From Streptomyces venezuelae (lineage in GTDB: Bacteria; Actinomycetota; Actinomycetes; Streptomycetales; Streptomycetaceae): DNA of 64,000 nucleotides. The notes beneath the pieces were generated by a model that searched no databases, was not told where the DNA came from, and saw nothing but the letters and a program-made list of their open reading frames with translations. How positions within the stretch are numbered: position 1 is the stretch's first letter; every line of letters begins with the position of its first letter. Location of the stretch: the NCBI RefSeq assembly GCF_008642355.1, contig NZ_CP029193.1:6658001-6722000 (forward strand). The letters are read 5' to 3'. The position numbers and the translations under genes were made by a program. Shown in pieces: positions 51,317 to 59,844 of this stretch.

Positions 51317-53158
51317 ATGTCCATCCTGACTGCGAGGTCCGTCACCGCCGAGAGCACGACCGCGGGCCCCGACCCCGGCGACAGACACCGGCTCACCGCC
51401 CTGACCGGACTCGCCGCGCTCTCCCTCGACGCCCTGGCGTCCGTGGCGTACGGGCCGGAGGCGATCGTCCTCGTGCTCGCCGCGGCGGGCGGCCACGGCC
51501 TCGGCTTCACCCTCCCCGTCACCCTCGCCATCGCGGGCCTGCTCGCCGTCCTCGTCGCCTCCTACCGGCAGGTGATCGCCGCGTTCCCGGACGGCGGCGG
51601 CTCCTACGCCGTGGCCAAGCGCCACCTGGGGCGCCGCACGAGCCTCGTCGCCGCGGCCTCCCTCGTCCTCGACTACGTCCTGAACGTCGCCGTCGCCGTC
51701 ACCGCCGGGGTCGCCGCACTGACCTCCGCCTTCCCCGAGCTGTACGGCGACCGGCTGGTGATCTGCCTCGCGGTGCTCGCCCTGATCACGGCGGTGAACC
51801 TGCGCGGCATCGTCGAGTCCGCCAAGGTGTTCATCGTCCCGACCGCCGTGTTCGTCGTCGCGATCTTCACCCTCATCGCCGTCGGTCTCTTCCGCGACGG
51901 CCCGGTCTCCACCGCCGCCGCCGACGGTCACGCCTCCGTCGTCGCCGACAACGCCACGACGGTCGGCGCCCTCCTCCTGCTCAAGGCCTTCGCGTCCGGC
52001 TGCTCGGCGCTGACCGGCGTCGAGGCCATCGCGAACGCCGTACCCTCGTTCCGCGAGCCGAGGGCCCGGCGCGCTCAGCACGCGGAGGCCGTCCTCGGCG
52101 GGCTGCTCGGCGCGATGCTGATCGGGCTCGCCGTGCTCATCTCCCGCTTCGAGCTGCGGCCCGCCGACGGCGTCACCGTCCTCGCCCAGCTCGCGGACGC
52201 CTCCCTCGGCCACAACTGGGCTTTCTACGTCGTCCAGTTCGCCACCATGGTGCTGCTCGCGCTCTCCGCCAACACCTCCTTCGGCGGCCTGCCCGTCCTG
52301 CTCGAACTGCTCGCCCGCGACAACTTCGTCCCGCACGTCTTCGCCCTCAAGGCCGACCGTCAGGTGCACCGGCACGGCGTGCTCGCGCTCGCCGCCGTCT
52401 CGGCGGCGCTGCTCCTGTTCTCCGGCGGCGACACCAACACCCTCGTGCCGCTGTTCGCGATCGGCGTCTTCGTCGGCTTCACCGTCGCCCAGACCGGCAT
52501 GGTGCTGCACTGGCGGCGCGAGCGCGGCACGAACTGGCGCGGCAGAGCACTGCTCAACGGCGCGGGCGCACTGCTCACCGGCGTCGGCGCGGTCGTCGTG
52601 ACCGCCACCAAGTTCCACGACGGCGCCTGGCTGATCGTGATCGCGCTGCCGCTGCTCGTGCTCGCCCTCGAGACCGTCCATCGCGCCTACACACGTATCG
52701 GCGAACGGCTCGGCATCGGCCGCGTGCCCGAACCCCCGTGCCGCGCACGCTCGTTGGTGGTCGTCCCGGTCGTCGGCCTGTCGAAGCTGACGTGCGAGGC
52801 ACTGAACACGGCGGTCTCGCTCGGCGACGAGGTGCGCGCGGTGACCGTGACGTACGACGAACCCGCGGACCGCGAGACGGCTGCCGCGCTGCGCCGCGAC
52901 TGGGAGCTGTGGAACCCGGGCGTCGACCTCGTCGAACTTCCCTCCGCGCGCCGCACCGTCGGCGGCCCGGTGGCGGCGTACGTCAGAAAGGTCCACGAGA
53001 CGCACCCGGGCGCCCGGGTCACGGTCCTCATCCCCGAGACCGAACCGGCGCGCCGCTGGCAGCGGATCCTGCAGAACCGGCGCGGGGCGGTCGTCGCGCG
53101 CGCTGTGCGCAGAAACACGGACGCGGCGATCTGTCGCCTCAGGTTCCGTCTGACCTGA
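51317..53158 (+). CDS. APC-family amino acid permease with C-terminal soluble domain
   Basis: A 613-residue membrane protein. The first helices include SLDALASVAYGPEAIVLVLA and the second GLLAVLVASYRQVIAAFPDGGGSYAVAK, which is the APC-superfamily TM1/TM2 signature. About 12 helices follow up to about residue 465. The last 150 residues are soluble (LVVVPVVGLSKLTCEALNTAVSLGDEV, WNPGVDLVELPSARRT), as in large actinobacterial APC/KUP-like permeases. The substrate is unknown. ATG start with no perfect ribosome site. A strong hairpin 80 nt downstream separates it from the envelope module. Confidence 0.85.
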   Translation: MSILTARSVTAESTTAGPDPGDRHRLTALTGLAALSLDALASVAYGPEAIVLVLAAAGGHGLGFTLPVTLAIAGLLAVLVASYRQVIAAFPDGGGSYAVAKRHLGRRTSLVAAASLVLDYVLNVAVAVTAGVAALTSAFPELYGDRLVICLAVLALITAVNLRGIVESAKVFIVPTAVFVVAIFTLIAVGLFRDGPVSTAAADGHASVVADNATTVGALLLLKAFASGCSALTGVEAIANAVPSFREPRARRAQHAEAVLGGLLGAMLIGLAVLISRFELRPADGVTVLAQLADASLGHNWAFYVVQFATMVLLALSANTSFGGLPVLLELLARDNFVPHVFALKADRQVHRHGVLALAAVSAALLLFSGGDTNTLVPLFAIGVFVGFTVAQTGMVLHWRRERGTNWRGRALLNGAGALLTGVGAVVVTATKFHDGAWLIVIALPLLVLALETVHRAYTRIGERLGIGRVPEPPCRARSLVVVPVVGLSKLTCEALNTAVSLGDEVRAVTVTYDEPADRETAAALRRDWELWNPGVDLVELPSARRTVGGPVAAYVRKVHETHPGARVTVLIPETEPARRWQRILQNRRGAVVARAVRRNTDAAICRLRFRLT

Positions 53159-53237
53159 TCTGCCCGGACCCGTCTGGGACGGTCCGCGGCTTTTCACCCC
53201 GACTGGCCTCCCCGATCGGCCTGTTGCCCCGGGCCGT

Positions 53238-53263
53238 GGGTCCCCGAGTAGGGTCGGGGACCC
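53238..53263 (+). terminator. Terminator hairpin after the APC permease
   Basis: Perfect 10-bp arms GGGTCCCCGA (53238-53247) and TCGGGGACCC (53254-53263) with a 6-nt loop, about 80 nt after the permease stop and 49 nt before the next gene. Confidence 0.65.
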
Positions 53264-53311
53264 CCACATACAAAGAGCCGCGCGTCGCGCGGCCGCAGAT
53301 CAGGAGCACCA

Positions 53312-53674
53312 GTGCAAGGCACCCCCCACATAGCCGGCACACCGCACACGGCGCGCGCGGCGCCGGTGACACGACGTCCCGAAGCCGCCGTCGCACCGCG
53401 ACTCCCCGTCTTCATCGACGAGTCGGGACTGCGCAGACGCGCACTGCAGGGCATGGCGCTGCTCGTCGGCTGCGCCTGCCTCGGCTACCTGCTGTTCGTC
53501 GGCGCGCTGGCAGACGGCCTCCGCGACCCCGTCGGCACACACCCGCCGAGCACGAACGGAACGAGTACGTCCACGGGCGCGGGGACGAGTGCGCGCCATG
53601 GCGACGGCGGCGACCGGCACCGCCCGCCCACCGGCAGATCCGGCGCAGCGCCGGCCGGAGGCGCGGAGCAGTGA
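53312..53674 (+). CDS. Small single-pass membrane protein of the polysaccharide operon
   Basis: A 120-residue protein with a basic N-terminus, one transmembrane helix (about residues 46-67, LQGMALLVGCACLGYLLFVGAL) and a Ser/Thr/Gly-rich, probably extracytoplasmic C-terminal half. No family recognised. The GTG at 53312 has AGGAG at ideal distance, and the stop overlaps the GTG of the NodB-GT2 gene by 4 nt, so it belongs to that operon. It could help to assemble or anchor the glycosyltransferase complex; this is inferred from position. Confidence 0.72.
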   Translation: MQGTPHIAGTPHTARAAPVTRRPEAAVAPRLPVFIDESGLRRRALQGMALLVGCACLGYLLFVGALADGLRDPVGTHPPSTNGTSTSTGAGTSARHGDGGDRHRPPTGRSGAAPAGGAEQ

Positions 53675-55788
53675 GCCGGCGCGCCGCTGTCCGCCGCCCC
53701 CCACGCGGACACTGGCTCGTGCTCCTGCTCGTCCTCCTGGTCGTCGCCGTCGCCCTCCTCTTCGAGGGCTGGACGACCCACCAGGTCGACGCCGCGCGCG
53801 CCAAACCGCCGTGCACCCGCCCGATCCCGCGCACCGCCGACGACGGAAAGCCGCTGCTGCGGTTCGGCCCGGAGGGAGTCACCACCGCGGCCATGCCGCC
53901 CGGCACCGCCGCGCTCACCTTCGACGGCGGACCCGACCCGGTGTGGACACCGCGCCTGCTCGACCTGCTGCGCAGGCACCACGCGCAGGCCACGTTCTTC
54001 GTGTACGGGAAGGACGCCGCCGAACATCCGGAGCTGATGGGGCGGATCCTGCGCGAGGGCCACGAGATCGGCTCGTACACGTACAGCGGCGGTGACCTCG
54101 GTGTCGCGTCGCCGCTGCGCGCACGCCTGGAACTGTCCCTCACCCAGACCGCGCTCGCGGGCACGGCCGGCATCGAGACGACCCTGCTGCGACTGCCGCA
54201 CACCACGGCCGCCGACACGCTCTGCGGACCCGAGTGGCCCGCCGCGAAACGGGCCGCCGACCAGGGCTACCTCGTGGTCGCCTCCGACCACAAGGACCGC
54301 AAGCCGTGGCGGGGCGTGGTGACCCAGCACAGCCAGACCGACCTCGGCTACCACGAGGCCCAGGACCTGCTGCGGGACCACCGCGTCAAGCGGTTCACCA
54401 CCATCAGCGGCGGCCTCGGCAGGGCCTCGTTCAACGCGGAGGTCCCGGTCGTCCGGGAGGTCGAGGGCCAGGGCCTGGTGTGGACGCAGCAGCTCGGGCA
54501 CGCCTTCCTCGCCGTGATGGTGTGGGCGCTGACCCTCACCGGTGTGCTCGGCGTCCTGCGCATGCTCCTGTTCGCGGTGTTCGCCCGGCTCCACGTGCGC
54601 AGACTCCACCGGTTCCGGCCCGGAGCGCCCCGGCTGCGCGAGGTGCGGGAGCCGGTGACCGTCCTGGTGCCCGCGTACAACGAGGAGGCGGGCATCGCCT
54701 CCACCGTGTACTCGCTGCTCGCCTCGACCTACCCGCACTTCCAGATCATCGTCGTCGACGACGGTTCCACCGACGCAACCGCCGACATCGCCGAGTCCAT
54801 CGCCGACCCGCGGGTGACGGTGATCCGGCAGCCCAACGGCGGCAAGCCCAGCGCCCTCAACACCGGCCTGGCGTACGCACGGCACGACATCGTCGTGATG
54901 GTCGACGCGGACACCATCTTCGAGCCCGAGGCACTGGCCCGCCTCGTCCAGCCGCTCGCCCACCCGGCGGTCGGCGCGGTCAGCGGCAACACCAAGGTCG
55001 GCAACCGCCGCCGCCTCCTCGGCAAGTGGCAGCACCTGGAGTACGTCCTCGGCTTCAACCTGGACCGGCGGATGTTCGAGGTACTGGAGTGCATGCCCAC
55101 CGTGCCGGGGGCCATCGGCGCCTTCCGCAGGGACGCCCTGATGGGCGTCGGCGGCGTCAGCGACGAGACCCTCGCCGAGGACACCGACCTCACGATGGCG
55201 CTCTGGCGGGCGGGATGGCGCGTCGTGTACGAGGAGTCGGCGGTCGCGTGGACCGAGGTGCCGACCAGCATCCGGCAGCTGTGGCGCCAGCGCTACCGCT
55301 GGTGCTACGGAACCCTCCAGTCGATGTGGAAGCACCGCCGCGCGGTCACGGAACTCGGCCCCGCCGGACGCTTCGGGCGCCGCGTGGCGGTCTACGTCAC
55401 GCTGTTCCAGATCGTGCTGCCGCTGTGCGCGCCGGTCGTCGACCTGTTCGCCCTGTTCGGCGCGGTCTTCCGCGACCCCGTCGAGGCGGCGCTCGTCTGG
55501 TTCGGGTTCCTCTCCGTGCAGCTGGTCACCGCCGCGTACGCGCTGCGGCTCGACCGCGAACGGCTGCGGGTCCTGTGGGCGCTGCCGCTGCAGCAGCTCG
55601 TCTACCGCCAGCTGATGTACCTCGTGGTCATCCACTCCGTGACCACGGCGCTGCTCGGCACCCGCCTGAAGTGGCACAGCATGAAACGGGCGGGCACGGC
55701 CGACCCCTACCTGGTCGAGGCGCCGCCCCCGTCACCGCCCCCGCCGCCCGAGGAGGAGCGGCCGACCCTGCAAGGGAGCCGGACATGA
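53671..55788 (+). CDS. NodB-like/GT2 fusion polysaccharide synthase with a degenerate deacetylase domain
   Basis: A 705-residue membrane protein. TM1 (about 13-33) leads to an extracellular NodB-like domain (about 90-270), then a TM pair, a processive GT2 domain (about 325-560: VPAYNEEAGIASTVYSLL, VVDDGSTDATADIA, the DAD motif in VMVDADTIFEPEAL, EDTDLTMALWRAG and QRYRWCYG) and final helices. GT2 with QxxRW-type motif suggests a beta-linked homopolymer. In the NodB part TFDGGPDP lacks the metal Asp, and SYTYSGGDLG lacks both metal His residues, so the deacetylase is probably inactive. It is the core gene of the operon with the small membrane protein and LCP. Confidence 0.88.
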   Translation: MSRRAAVRRPPRGHWLVLLLVLLVVAVALLFEGWTTHQVDAARAKPPCTRPIPRTADDGKPLLRFGPEGVTTAAMPPGTAALTFDGGPDPVWTPRLLDLLRRHHAQATFFVYGKDAAEHPELMGRILREGHEIGSYTYSGGDLGVASPLRARLELSLTQTALAGTAGIETTLLRLPHTTAADTLCGPEWPAAKRAADQGYLVVASDHKDRKPWRGVVTQHSQTDLGYHEAQDLLRDHRVKRFTTISGGLGRASFNAEVPVVREVEGQGLVWTQQLGHAFLAVMVWALTLTGVLGVLRMLLFAVFARLHVRRLHRFRPGAPRLREVREPVTVLVPAYNEEAGIASTVYSLLASTYPHFQIIVVDDGSTDATADIAESIADPRVTVIRQPNGGKPSALNTGLAYARHDIVVMVDADTIFEPEALARLVQPLAHPAVGAVSGNTKVGNRRRLLGKWQHLEYVLGFNLDRRMFEVLECMPTVPGAIGAFRRDALMGVGGVSDETLAEDTDLTMALWRAGWRVVYEESAVAWTEVPTSIRQLWRQRYRWCYGTLQSMWKHRRAVTELGPAGRFGRRVAVYVTLFQIVLPLCAPVVDLFALFGAVFRDPVEAALVWFGFLSVQLVTAAYALRLDRERLRVLWALPLQQLVYRQLMYLVVIHSVTTALLGTRLKWHSMKRAGTADPYLVEAPPPSPPPPPEEERPTLQGSRT

Positions 55789-56852
55789 CACAGACGGACC
55801 CCACGGTCACACGTGAGCGGTTCGCCGAGCGCCCCAGCTCCCGCTACGGGCCGCGGCGCGCCCACGCCCGCAGACCGAAGAGGCGCAGAAGGCTGCGGCG
55901 GACGGTGCTCGTCCTGCTGGCCGCCGCGGTCGTCGCGGCGGGCGGCACGTACGGCTGGGCCGAGACCCGGCTCCGGCGCGACGTCGACCTCGGCGCGTAC
56001 GGCGACCGACCGCCGCCCGGCGAGGGCACCAACTACCTCATCGTCGGCTCGGACAGCCGCGACGGACTCTCCGAGGACGACGTGAAGGACCTCCACGCGG
56101 GCGGAGGCGGCGGGCGGCGCACCGACTCGATGATGCTGCTGCACACCGGGGCCAACGGCGCGACGATGGTCAGCCTGCCGCGGGACTCCTGGGTCACCCT
56201 GCCCGGCCGCCTCGACACGACGACGGGCAAGATCAAGCGCCCGGAGAGGGACAAGCTGAACGCCGCCTTCTCCTACGGCGGCCCCGAGCTCCTCGCGCAC
56301 ACCGTCGAGCGGAACACCGGCCTGCGCGTCGACCACTACGCGGAGATCGGCTTCGCCGGGTTCGTGAACATCGTCGACGCCGTCGGCGGCGTACGGATGT
56401 GCCTGGACCGTGACATCAAGGACGAGAAGTCGGGCGCCGACCTGCGCGAGGGCTGCCACACCCTGGACGGCAGGCAGGCGCTCGCCTACGTACGCCAGCG
56501 CCACCAGGAGCGGGAGGGCGACCTGGGCCGGTCGAAGAACCAGCAGAAGCTCCTGTCGACCCTCGCCCACCAGGCCGCACGCCCCGACACGCTCTTCGAC
56601 CCCACGCGGATCGGCCCGGCCGCGCAGGCCGGACTCGACACGCTCATCGTCGACGAGGACATGAGCCTGCGCGATCTCAGCCGGATGTTCCGCGCCGTGC
56701 AGAGCGTGTCGGGCGGACACGGCAGGCGGCTCAACGTGCCCGTGTCCGGCATAGGCGTCCCCACGTCCAAGGGCAACGTCCTGAAGTGGGACCCGGAGAA
56801 GGCGCCCCGGCTCTTCGCCGATCTGCGGCACGACAGACCGCCGGCCGCATGA
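55785..56852 (+). CDS. LytR-CpsA-Psr (LCP) family cell-wall polymer ligase
   Basis: A 355-residue membrane-anchored LCP protein: a basic cytoplasmic tail with KRRRRLRR, a single TM (about 38-55), and an extracytoplasmic LCP domain. GTNYLIVGSDSRDGLS and RTDSMMLLHTG are the N-terminal landmarks, SLPRDSWVTLP carries the catalytic Arg, KLNAAFSYGGPELLAHTVE and GGVRMCLDRDIKDEKSGADL follow, and ALAYVRQRHQEREGDLGRSKNQQ carries the Arg residues that bind polyprenyl phosphate. LCP enzymes attach polymers such as teichoic acids or polysaccharides to peptidoglycan. ATGA overlap with the synthase gene, which suggests that it ligates the product of that synthase. Confidence 0.92.
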   Translation: MTQTDPTVTRERFAERPSSRYGPRRAHARRPKRRRRLRRTVLVLLAAAVVAAGGTYGWAETRLRRDVDLGAYGDRPPPGEGTNYLIVGSDSRDGLSEDDVKDLHAGGGGGRRTDSMMLLHTGANGATMVSLPRDSWVTLPGRLDTTTGKIKRPERDKLNAAFSYGGPELLAHTVERNTGLRVDHYAEIGFAGFVNIVDAVGGVRMCLDRDIKDEKSGADLREGCHTLDGRQALAYVRQRHQEREGDLGRSKNQQKLLSTLAHQAARPDTLFDPTRIGPAAQAGLDTLIVDEDMSLRDLSRMFRAVQSVSGGHGRRLNVPVSGIGVPTSKGNVLKWDPEKAPRLFADLRHDRPPAA

Positions 56853-56867
56853 CGCGGACGGAATGAC

Positions 56868-58241
56868 TCACACGAGCTCGGGCGCGGGCGGCTGCTCCCG
56901 GGACTCCGGCACGGGCTCACCGTCCGCCTGCCGGGGCAGCCGCACCGGCTCGGGCCGCGCGTCCCACGCGCGGGTGGTCCGCACGTACACGTAGATCACC
57001 GAGAGCATCGCGAGGACGACGAGGGGACCGGACAACCACGGGTGTTCGGCCATCTGCACCGGCAGGAAGCGGTACGAGGCGAGGAGCGCGGCGAACACGG
57101 CGGTGCCGTATCCGACGAGACGGACCCCGGACCGGTCCCAGCCGCGGTCGAACGTGCGCAGACCCGCCTCGACCGTGAGCGAGAACACCACGCCGGCGAG
57201 GAGGTCCACGCCGTAGTGGTAGCCGAAGCCCAGCGTGGCGGTGAGGGTCGCGACGAGCCAGAACGTGCCCGCGTACCGGAACCAGCGCGGCCCCTTGCGG
57301 GAGTGGATGAAGATCGCGGTGGCCCACGCGGTGTGCAGGCTGGGCATGCAGTTGCGCGGGGTGATCCCGTCGTACGGCACCGGATGCGGGACGCCGATCT
57401 GTACCGGGGTGTGCGGCCACAGGTCGGCCACCGCCCACTGGAGACCGCCGGTGCCCGAGGTGCCGGGGCCGTACGCGAAGATCGGCCCGACCACCGGGAA
57501 GATCATGTAGAAGGCGGGCCCGATGAGGCCGATCAGCAGGAACGTGCGCACCAGGTGATGGCGTGGGAAGCGGCCCTCGGCGGACACGTTGCGCAGCTGG
57601 TACAGGGCGACGACGACCGCGGCGACCGCGAGCTGCGCGTAGACGAGGTCCGTGGTGTGCCGGACGACCGGGCCGCTCGCGTCGAGGAGCCGGCCCGCGA
57701 GCCACGACGGGTTGCCCAGGGCGTGGTCGGCGACGGCCACGTACGGGTCGAGGACGGTCGGGCGGGTCTTGGCCGTGATGAGCAGCCAGGTGTCACCGGT
57801 CTTGCGGCCCGCCACGAGGAGCAGGCCGAGACCGACGCCCTTCAGGAGCAGGATCCGCTGCTCGCCGGTGCGGCGGGTGAGCGCGAAGACAGCGACGCCC
57901 AGCATGGCCCAGAGGGCGCCGTTGCCGAAGAACTGTCCTTCCGGCACATCGGCGTCGACCGCCCGGCGCACCAGGATGAACACGGCGTCGATGCCGATGG
58001 CGGCACCGGCCGCGATGAGTCTCTGCCGCCAGGTGAGGACCACCATCATCAGCGCGAGACCGCCGTAGAGCGGCCCCGGTTTGGGCGGGAACAGCACTTC
58101 GCGCGCCTGATTGGTGAGCGGGCCGGGCTCGCCGCCGTAGTGACGGGCGGCGACCTCCAGGGCGATGAGCAGCCCGAGGGCCACCACACCCGCCCCGGCC
58201 CACAGGAGCACCCGTGGCCGACGCCACGCGGCGCGCTCCAT
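56868..58241 (-). CDS. PAP2-family phosphatase/phosphotransferase membrane protein
   Basis: A 457-residue polytopic protein with about ten helices. PAP2 motifs lie in the C-terminal half: TPRNCMPSLHTAWATAIFIHSRKGP with the PSLH signature, and GFGYHYGVDLLAGVVFSLTVE, the GHH-like second motif. The long N-terminal membrane region and this pattern resemble PAP2_3/Aur1-type proteins that handle phospholipids or polyprenyl phosphates. A Pro/Glu-rich tail follows. The start ATG at 58241 (MERAAWRRPR) is probable; 58265 adds eight residues. It converges on the LCP gene (15-nt gap), which hints at a related role in envelope lipids. Confidence 0.83.
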   Translation of the reverse strand: MERAAWRRPRVLLWAGAGVVALGLLIALEVAARHYGGEPGPLTNQAREVLFPPKPGPLYGGLALMMVVLTWRQRLIAAGAAIGIDAVFILVRRAVDADVPEGQFFGNGALWAMLGVAVFALTRRTGEQRILLLKGVGLGLLLVAGRKTGDTWLLITAKTRPTVLDPYVAVADHALGNPSWLAGRLLDASGPVVRHTTDLVYAQLAVAAVVVALYQLRNVSAEGRFPRHHLVRTFLLIGLIGPAFYMIFPVVGPIFAYGPGTSGTGGLQWAVADLWPHTPVQIGVPHPVPYDGITPRNCMPSLHTAWATAIFIHSRKGPRWFRYAGTFWLVATLTATLGFGYHYGVDLLAGVVFSLTVEAGLRTFDRGWDRSGVRLVGYGTAVFAALLASYRFLPVQMAEHPWLSGPLVVLAMLSVIYVYVRTTRAWDARPEPVRLPRQADGEPVPESREQPPAPELV

Positions 58242-58311
58242 GCTGCGGTCTATTCGCGAATACACCCCGAAACTATAGGTTTCTTTCGGCCGGACCGGTC
58301 CGGCGGGGGAG

Positions 58312-58665
58312 TCAGCCTCCCGGCTGCGTGGCGTAGTGCGCGTCTATCCGCGCCCGGTAGCTGGGGTCGGTGACCCGCAGGTCCCTGTCGAACCGCGGGG
58401 CGTCTCTGACGTGGTCCTTCGTGTGGGGCACGTGGACGGTACGGGTCGCCTCGTCGACGTGCGAGACGACCCAGAGGGGCAGCAGGACCTTCTTGCTCAG
58501 GAGCGTCCCGCCGGTGTCGACGACGATGTGGTCGGGCGCCACTTCCTCCGAGACCGGGTCGACCTTGCCGATCGGCCCGTCGCTGCCCTCCACCGCGCAG
58601 TCCAGGAGGCGGGCGACGGAGACGTGGCTGTGCGGGCTCCCCGGGGCCGGGACTCTGTCGGTCAT
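58312..58665 (-). CDS. PRC-barrel domain protein
   Basis: A 117-residue protein with a PRC-barrel-like fold: LLDCAVEGSDGPIGKVDPVSEEVAPDHIVVDTG, then the VLLPLWVVSHVDEATRTVHV second half, followed by HTKDHVRDAPRFDRD, typical of actinobacterial PRC proteins. The function is unknown. ATG at 58665 with GGAGAGGA upstream; a longer in-frame start at 58755 is improbable. It is upstream of the PAP2 gene on the same strand with a 70-nt gap. Confidence 0.75.
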   Translation of the reverse strand: MTDRVPAPGSPHSHVSVARLLDCAVEGSDGPIGKVDPVSEEVAPDHIVVDTGGTLLSKKVLLPLWVVSHVDEATRTVHVPHTKDHVRDAPRFDRDLRVTDPSYRARIDAHYATQPGG

Positions 58666-58937
58666 CGCGCGGTTCCTCTCCGCCGCAAGCGGCATCGGCA
58701 TCAGTGCTGTGTGCGACCGCTGAGTGCGACTGCTCTGGGCGACCGCCGTGTGCAACCGCTCTCAGTGACGCGTGGTAGCCGCATGCTCGCGTCGGCGCGG
58801 ATGAAACGTGGCCCGGCGCCCTCACCCCTGCCGGGTGGGGCCGCACGGACAGCGTTGCGGGACCTTCACATCTCCGGACCGGTGAAGGCGCCCCGGAGGG
58901 GCAACCGGGAGAGAACGCCGCGGGGAGGTTGCCGCAG

Positions 58938-59174
58938 ATGTTGATAGTCGCTCTCTTGTTGTTGCCGGTCATGGGGCTGCTCCTGATCGGTATGGATCTG
59001 ATCGAGAGCCGTCTGGAAGCAGAGGCCCCACCGCCCTCCGGCCGCCACCGGCGCCACCTGCGCCTGATCCCCGGGCACGCCGGACGCCCCCGGCCGTCCG
59101 GCGCCTCCGGCCAGCACCGCGGGGGACGCCGGGTGACGGTGGCGGGGGCACGCCGCGAGGACGAGGCGGCCTGA
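58938..59174 (+). CDS. Small membrane-anchored basic protein
   Basis: A 78-residue protein starting MLIVALLLLPVMGLLLIGMDLIESRL, one N-terminal membrane helix or signal anchor, then an Arg/His/Gly-rich tail (HRRHLRLIPGHAGRPRPSG). No family recognised. A GGGAGG lies 11-16 nt before the ATG. Relatives of this size and shape are common in Streptomyces and are unassigned. It is divergent from the PRC-barrel gene and convergent with the Rrf2 gene. Confidence 0.6.
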   Translation: MLIVALLLLPVMGLLLIGMDLIESRLEAEAPPPSGRHRRHLRLIPGHAGRPRPSGASGQHRGGRRVTVAGARREDEAA

Positions 59175-59223
59175 GGCCGGTACGGAAGGTCCTGACGCCG
59201 GTAGTGGCGGTGGGGCGGGAGTG

Positions 59224-59688
59224 CTAGGAGGGCGGGTGCCTGACGTCCTCCCGGTACTCCTGTGCCTGCTGCCTGACCGAGGGGGGAAGCTCGCCGACCG
59301 CCAGGTCGGCGAGCGTCACCCGTTCCAGGACCTGGCGCAGGCTCACCCGCACCGCACGCCACACGTCCGGCAGCGCCGCCGCCGGGCCCGGGTAGCTGAG
59401 CTCGCTGAGCTTGAGGTCGCGGATGTTCGCCAGCGAACCGTCGATGGCCCGGATGACGTCGGCGAGTGAGATCTCCTCCGGCGGCCTGGCGAGCCGGTAC
59501 CCGCCGTCGGGGCCACGACTGCTGTGCACGAGACGGTGCTGGCGCAGCTCGCGCAGGATCGACAGCAGGAAACGCACCGGTATGTCCTGTGAGTCGGACA
59601 GCTGCTCGGCCTTCTGCGGGGACTGCGGACTGCGGGCCAGTTCGGCCATCGCCCGTATCGCATAGTCCGTCCGGGCCGTGATCCGCAT
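59224..59688 (-). CDS. Rrf2-family transcriptional regulator without cysteines
   Basis: A 154-residue Rrf2 regulator: MRITARTDYAIRAMAELAR at the N-terminus, DIPVRFLLSILRELRQHRLVHSSRG in the winged HTH, GPDGGYRLARPPEEISLADVIRAIDG after it. IscR and NsrR relatives bind Fe-S clusters through three Cys residues; none occur here, so it more resembles Cys-free members such as CymR. Divergent from the sulfate activation operon, so it is a candidate repressor of that operon. The ATG at 59688 has GTGGAG upstream. Confidence 0.87.
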   Translation of the reverse strand: MRITARTDYAIRAMAELARSPQSPQKAEQLSDSQDIPVRFLLSILRELRQHRLVHSSRGPDGGYRLARPPEEISLADVIRAIDGSLANIRDLKLSELSYPGPAAALPDVWRAVRVSLRQVLERVTLADLAVGELPPSVRQQAQEYREDVRHPPS

Positions 59689-59762
59689 ATGCTCCACCCT
59701 CCGTGGGCCGGTCGGGGCCACGCCAGGTCGCTTTCGGCCAACCTGCCGCTGGTTCCCGACAT

Positions 59763-59820
59763 TTGACGAACCGCAGGGGGCACTGCGTCCACCCCCTGGC
59801 ATATAACCTATCGAATTGGT
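59763..59820 (+). promoter_or_regulatory. Putative promoter/operator region of the sulfate activation operon
   Basis: Contains a TATAAC -10-like hexamer (59802-59807), 38 nt before the ATG, and just upstream an inverted repeat CAGGGGG (59774-59780) / CCCCCTG (59792-59798) that could be an operator. A TTGACG (59763-59768) is too far away for a normal -35. No sigma class assigned. Confidence 0.4.
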
Positions 59821-59844
59821 GGACAATCCCTCGCGGAGGTGCAG

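Noticed and set aside
50165..53269. Open frame of more than 1000 codons on the minus strand opposite the RsbA-like and APC genes
   Set aside because: Low-complexity Arg/Glu/Gly/Asp sequence without any domain; it is a shadow of two well-supported plus-strand genes.
59763..59768. TTGACG as a -35 element for the sulfate operon
   Set aside because: Its distance of 33 nt to the TATAAC hexamer is too long for a sigma-70-type promoter.
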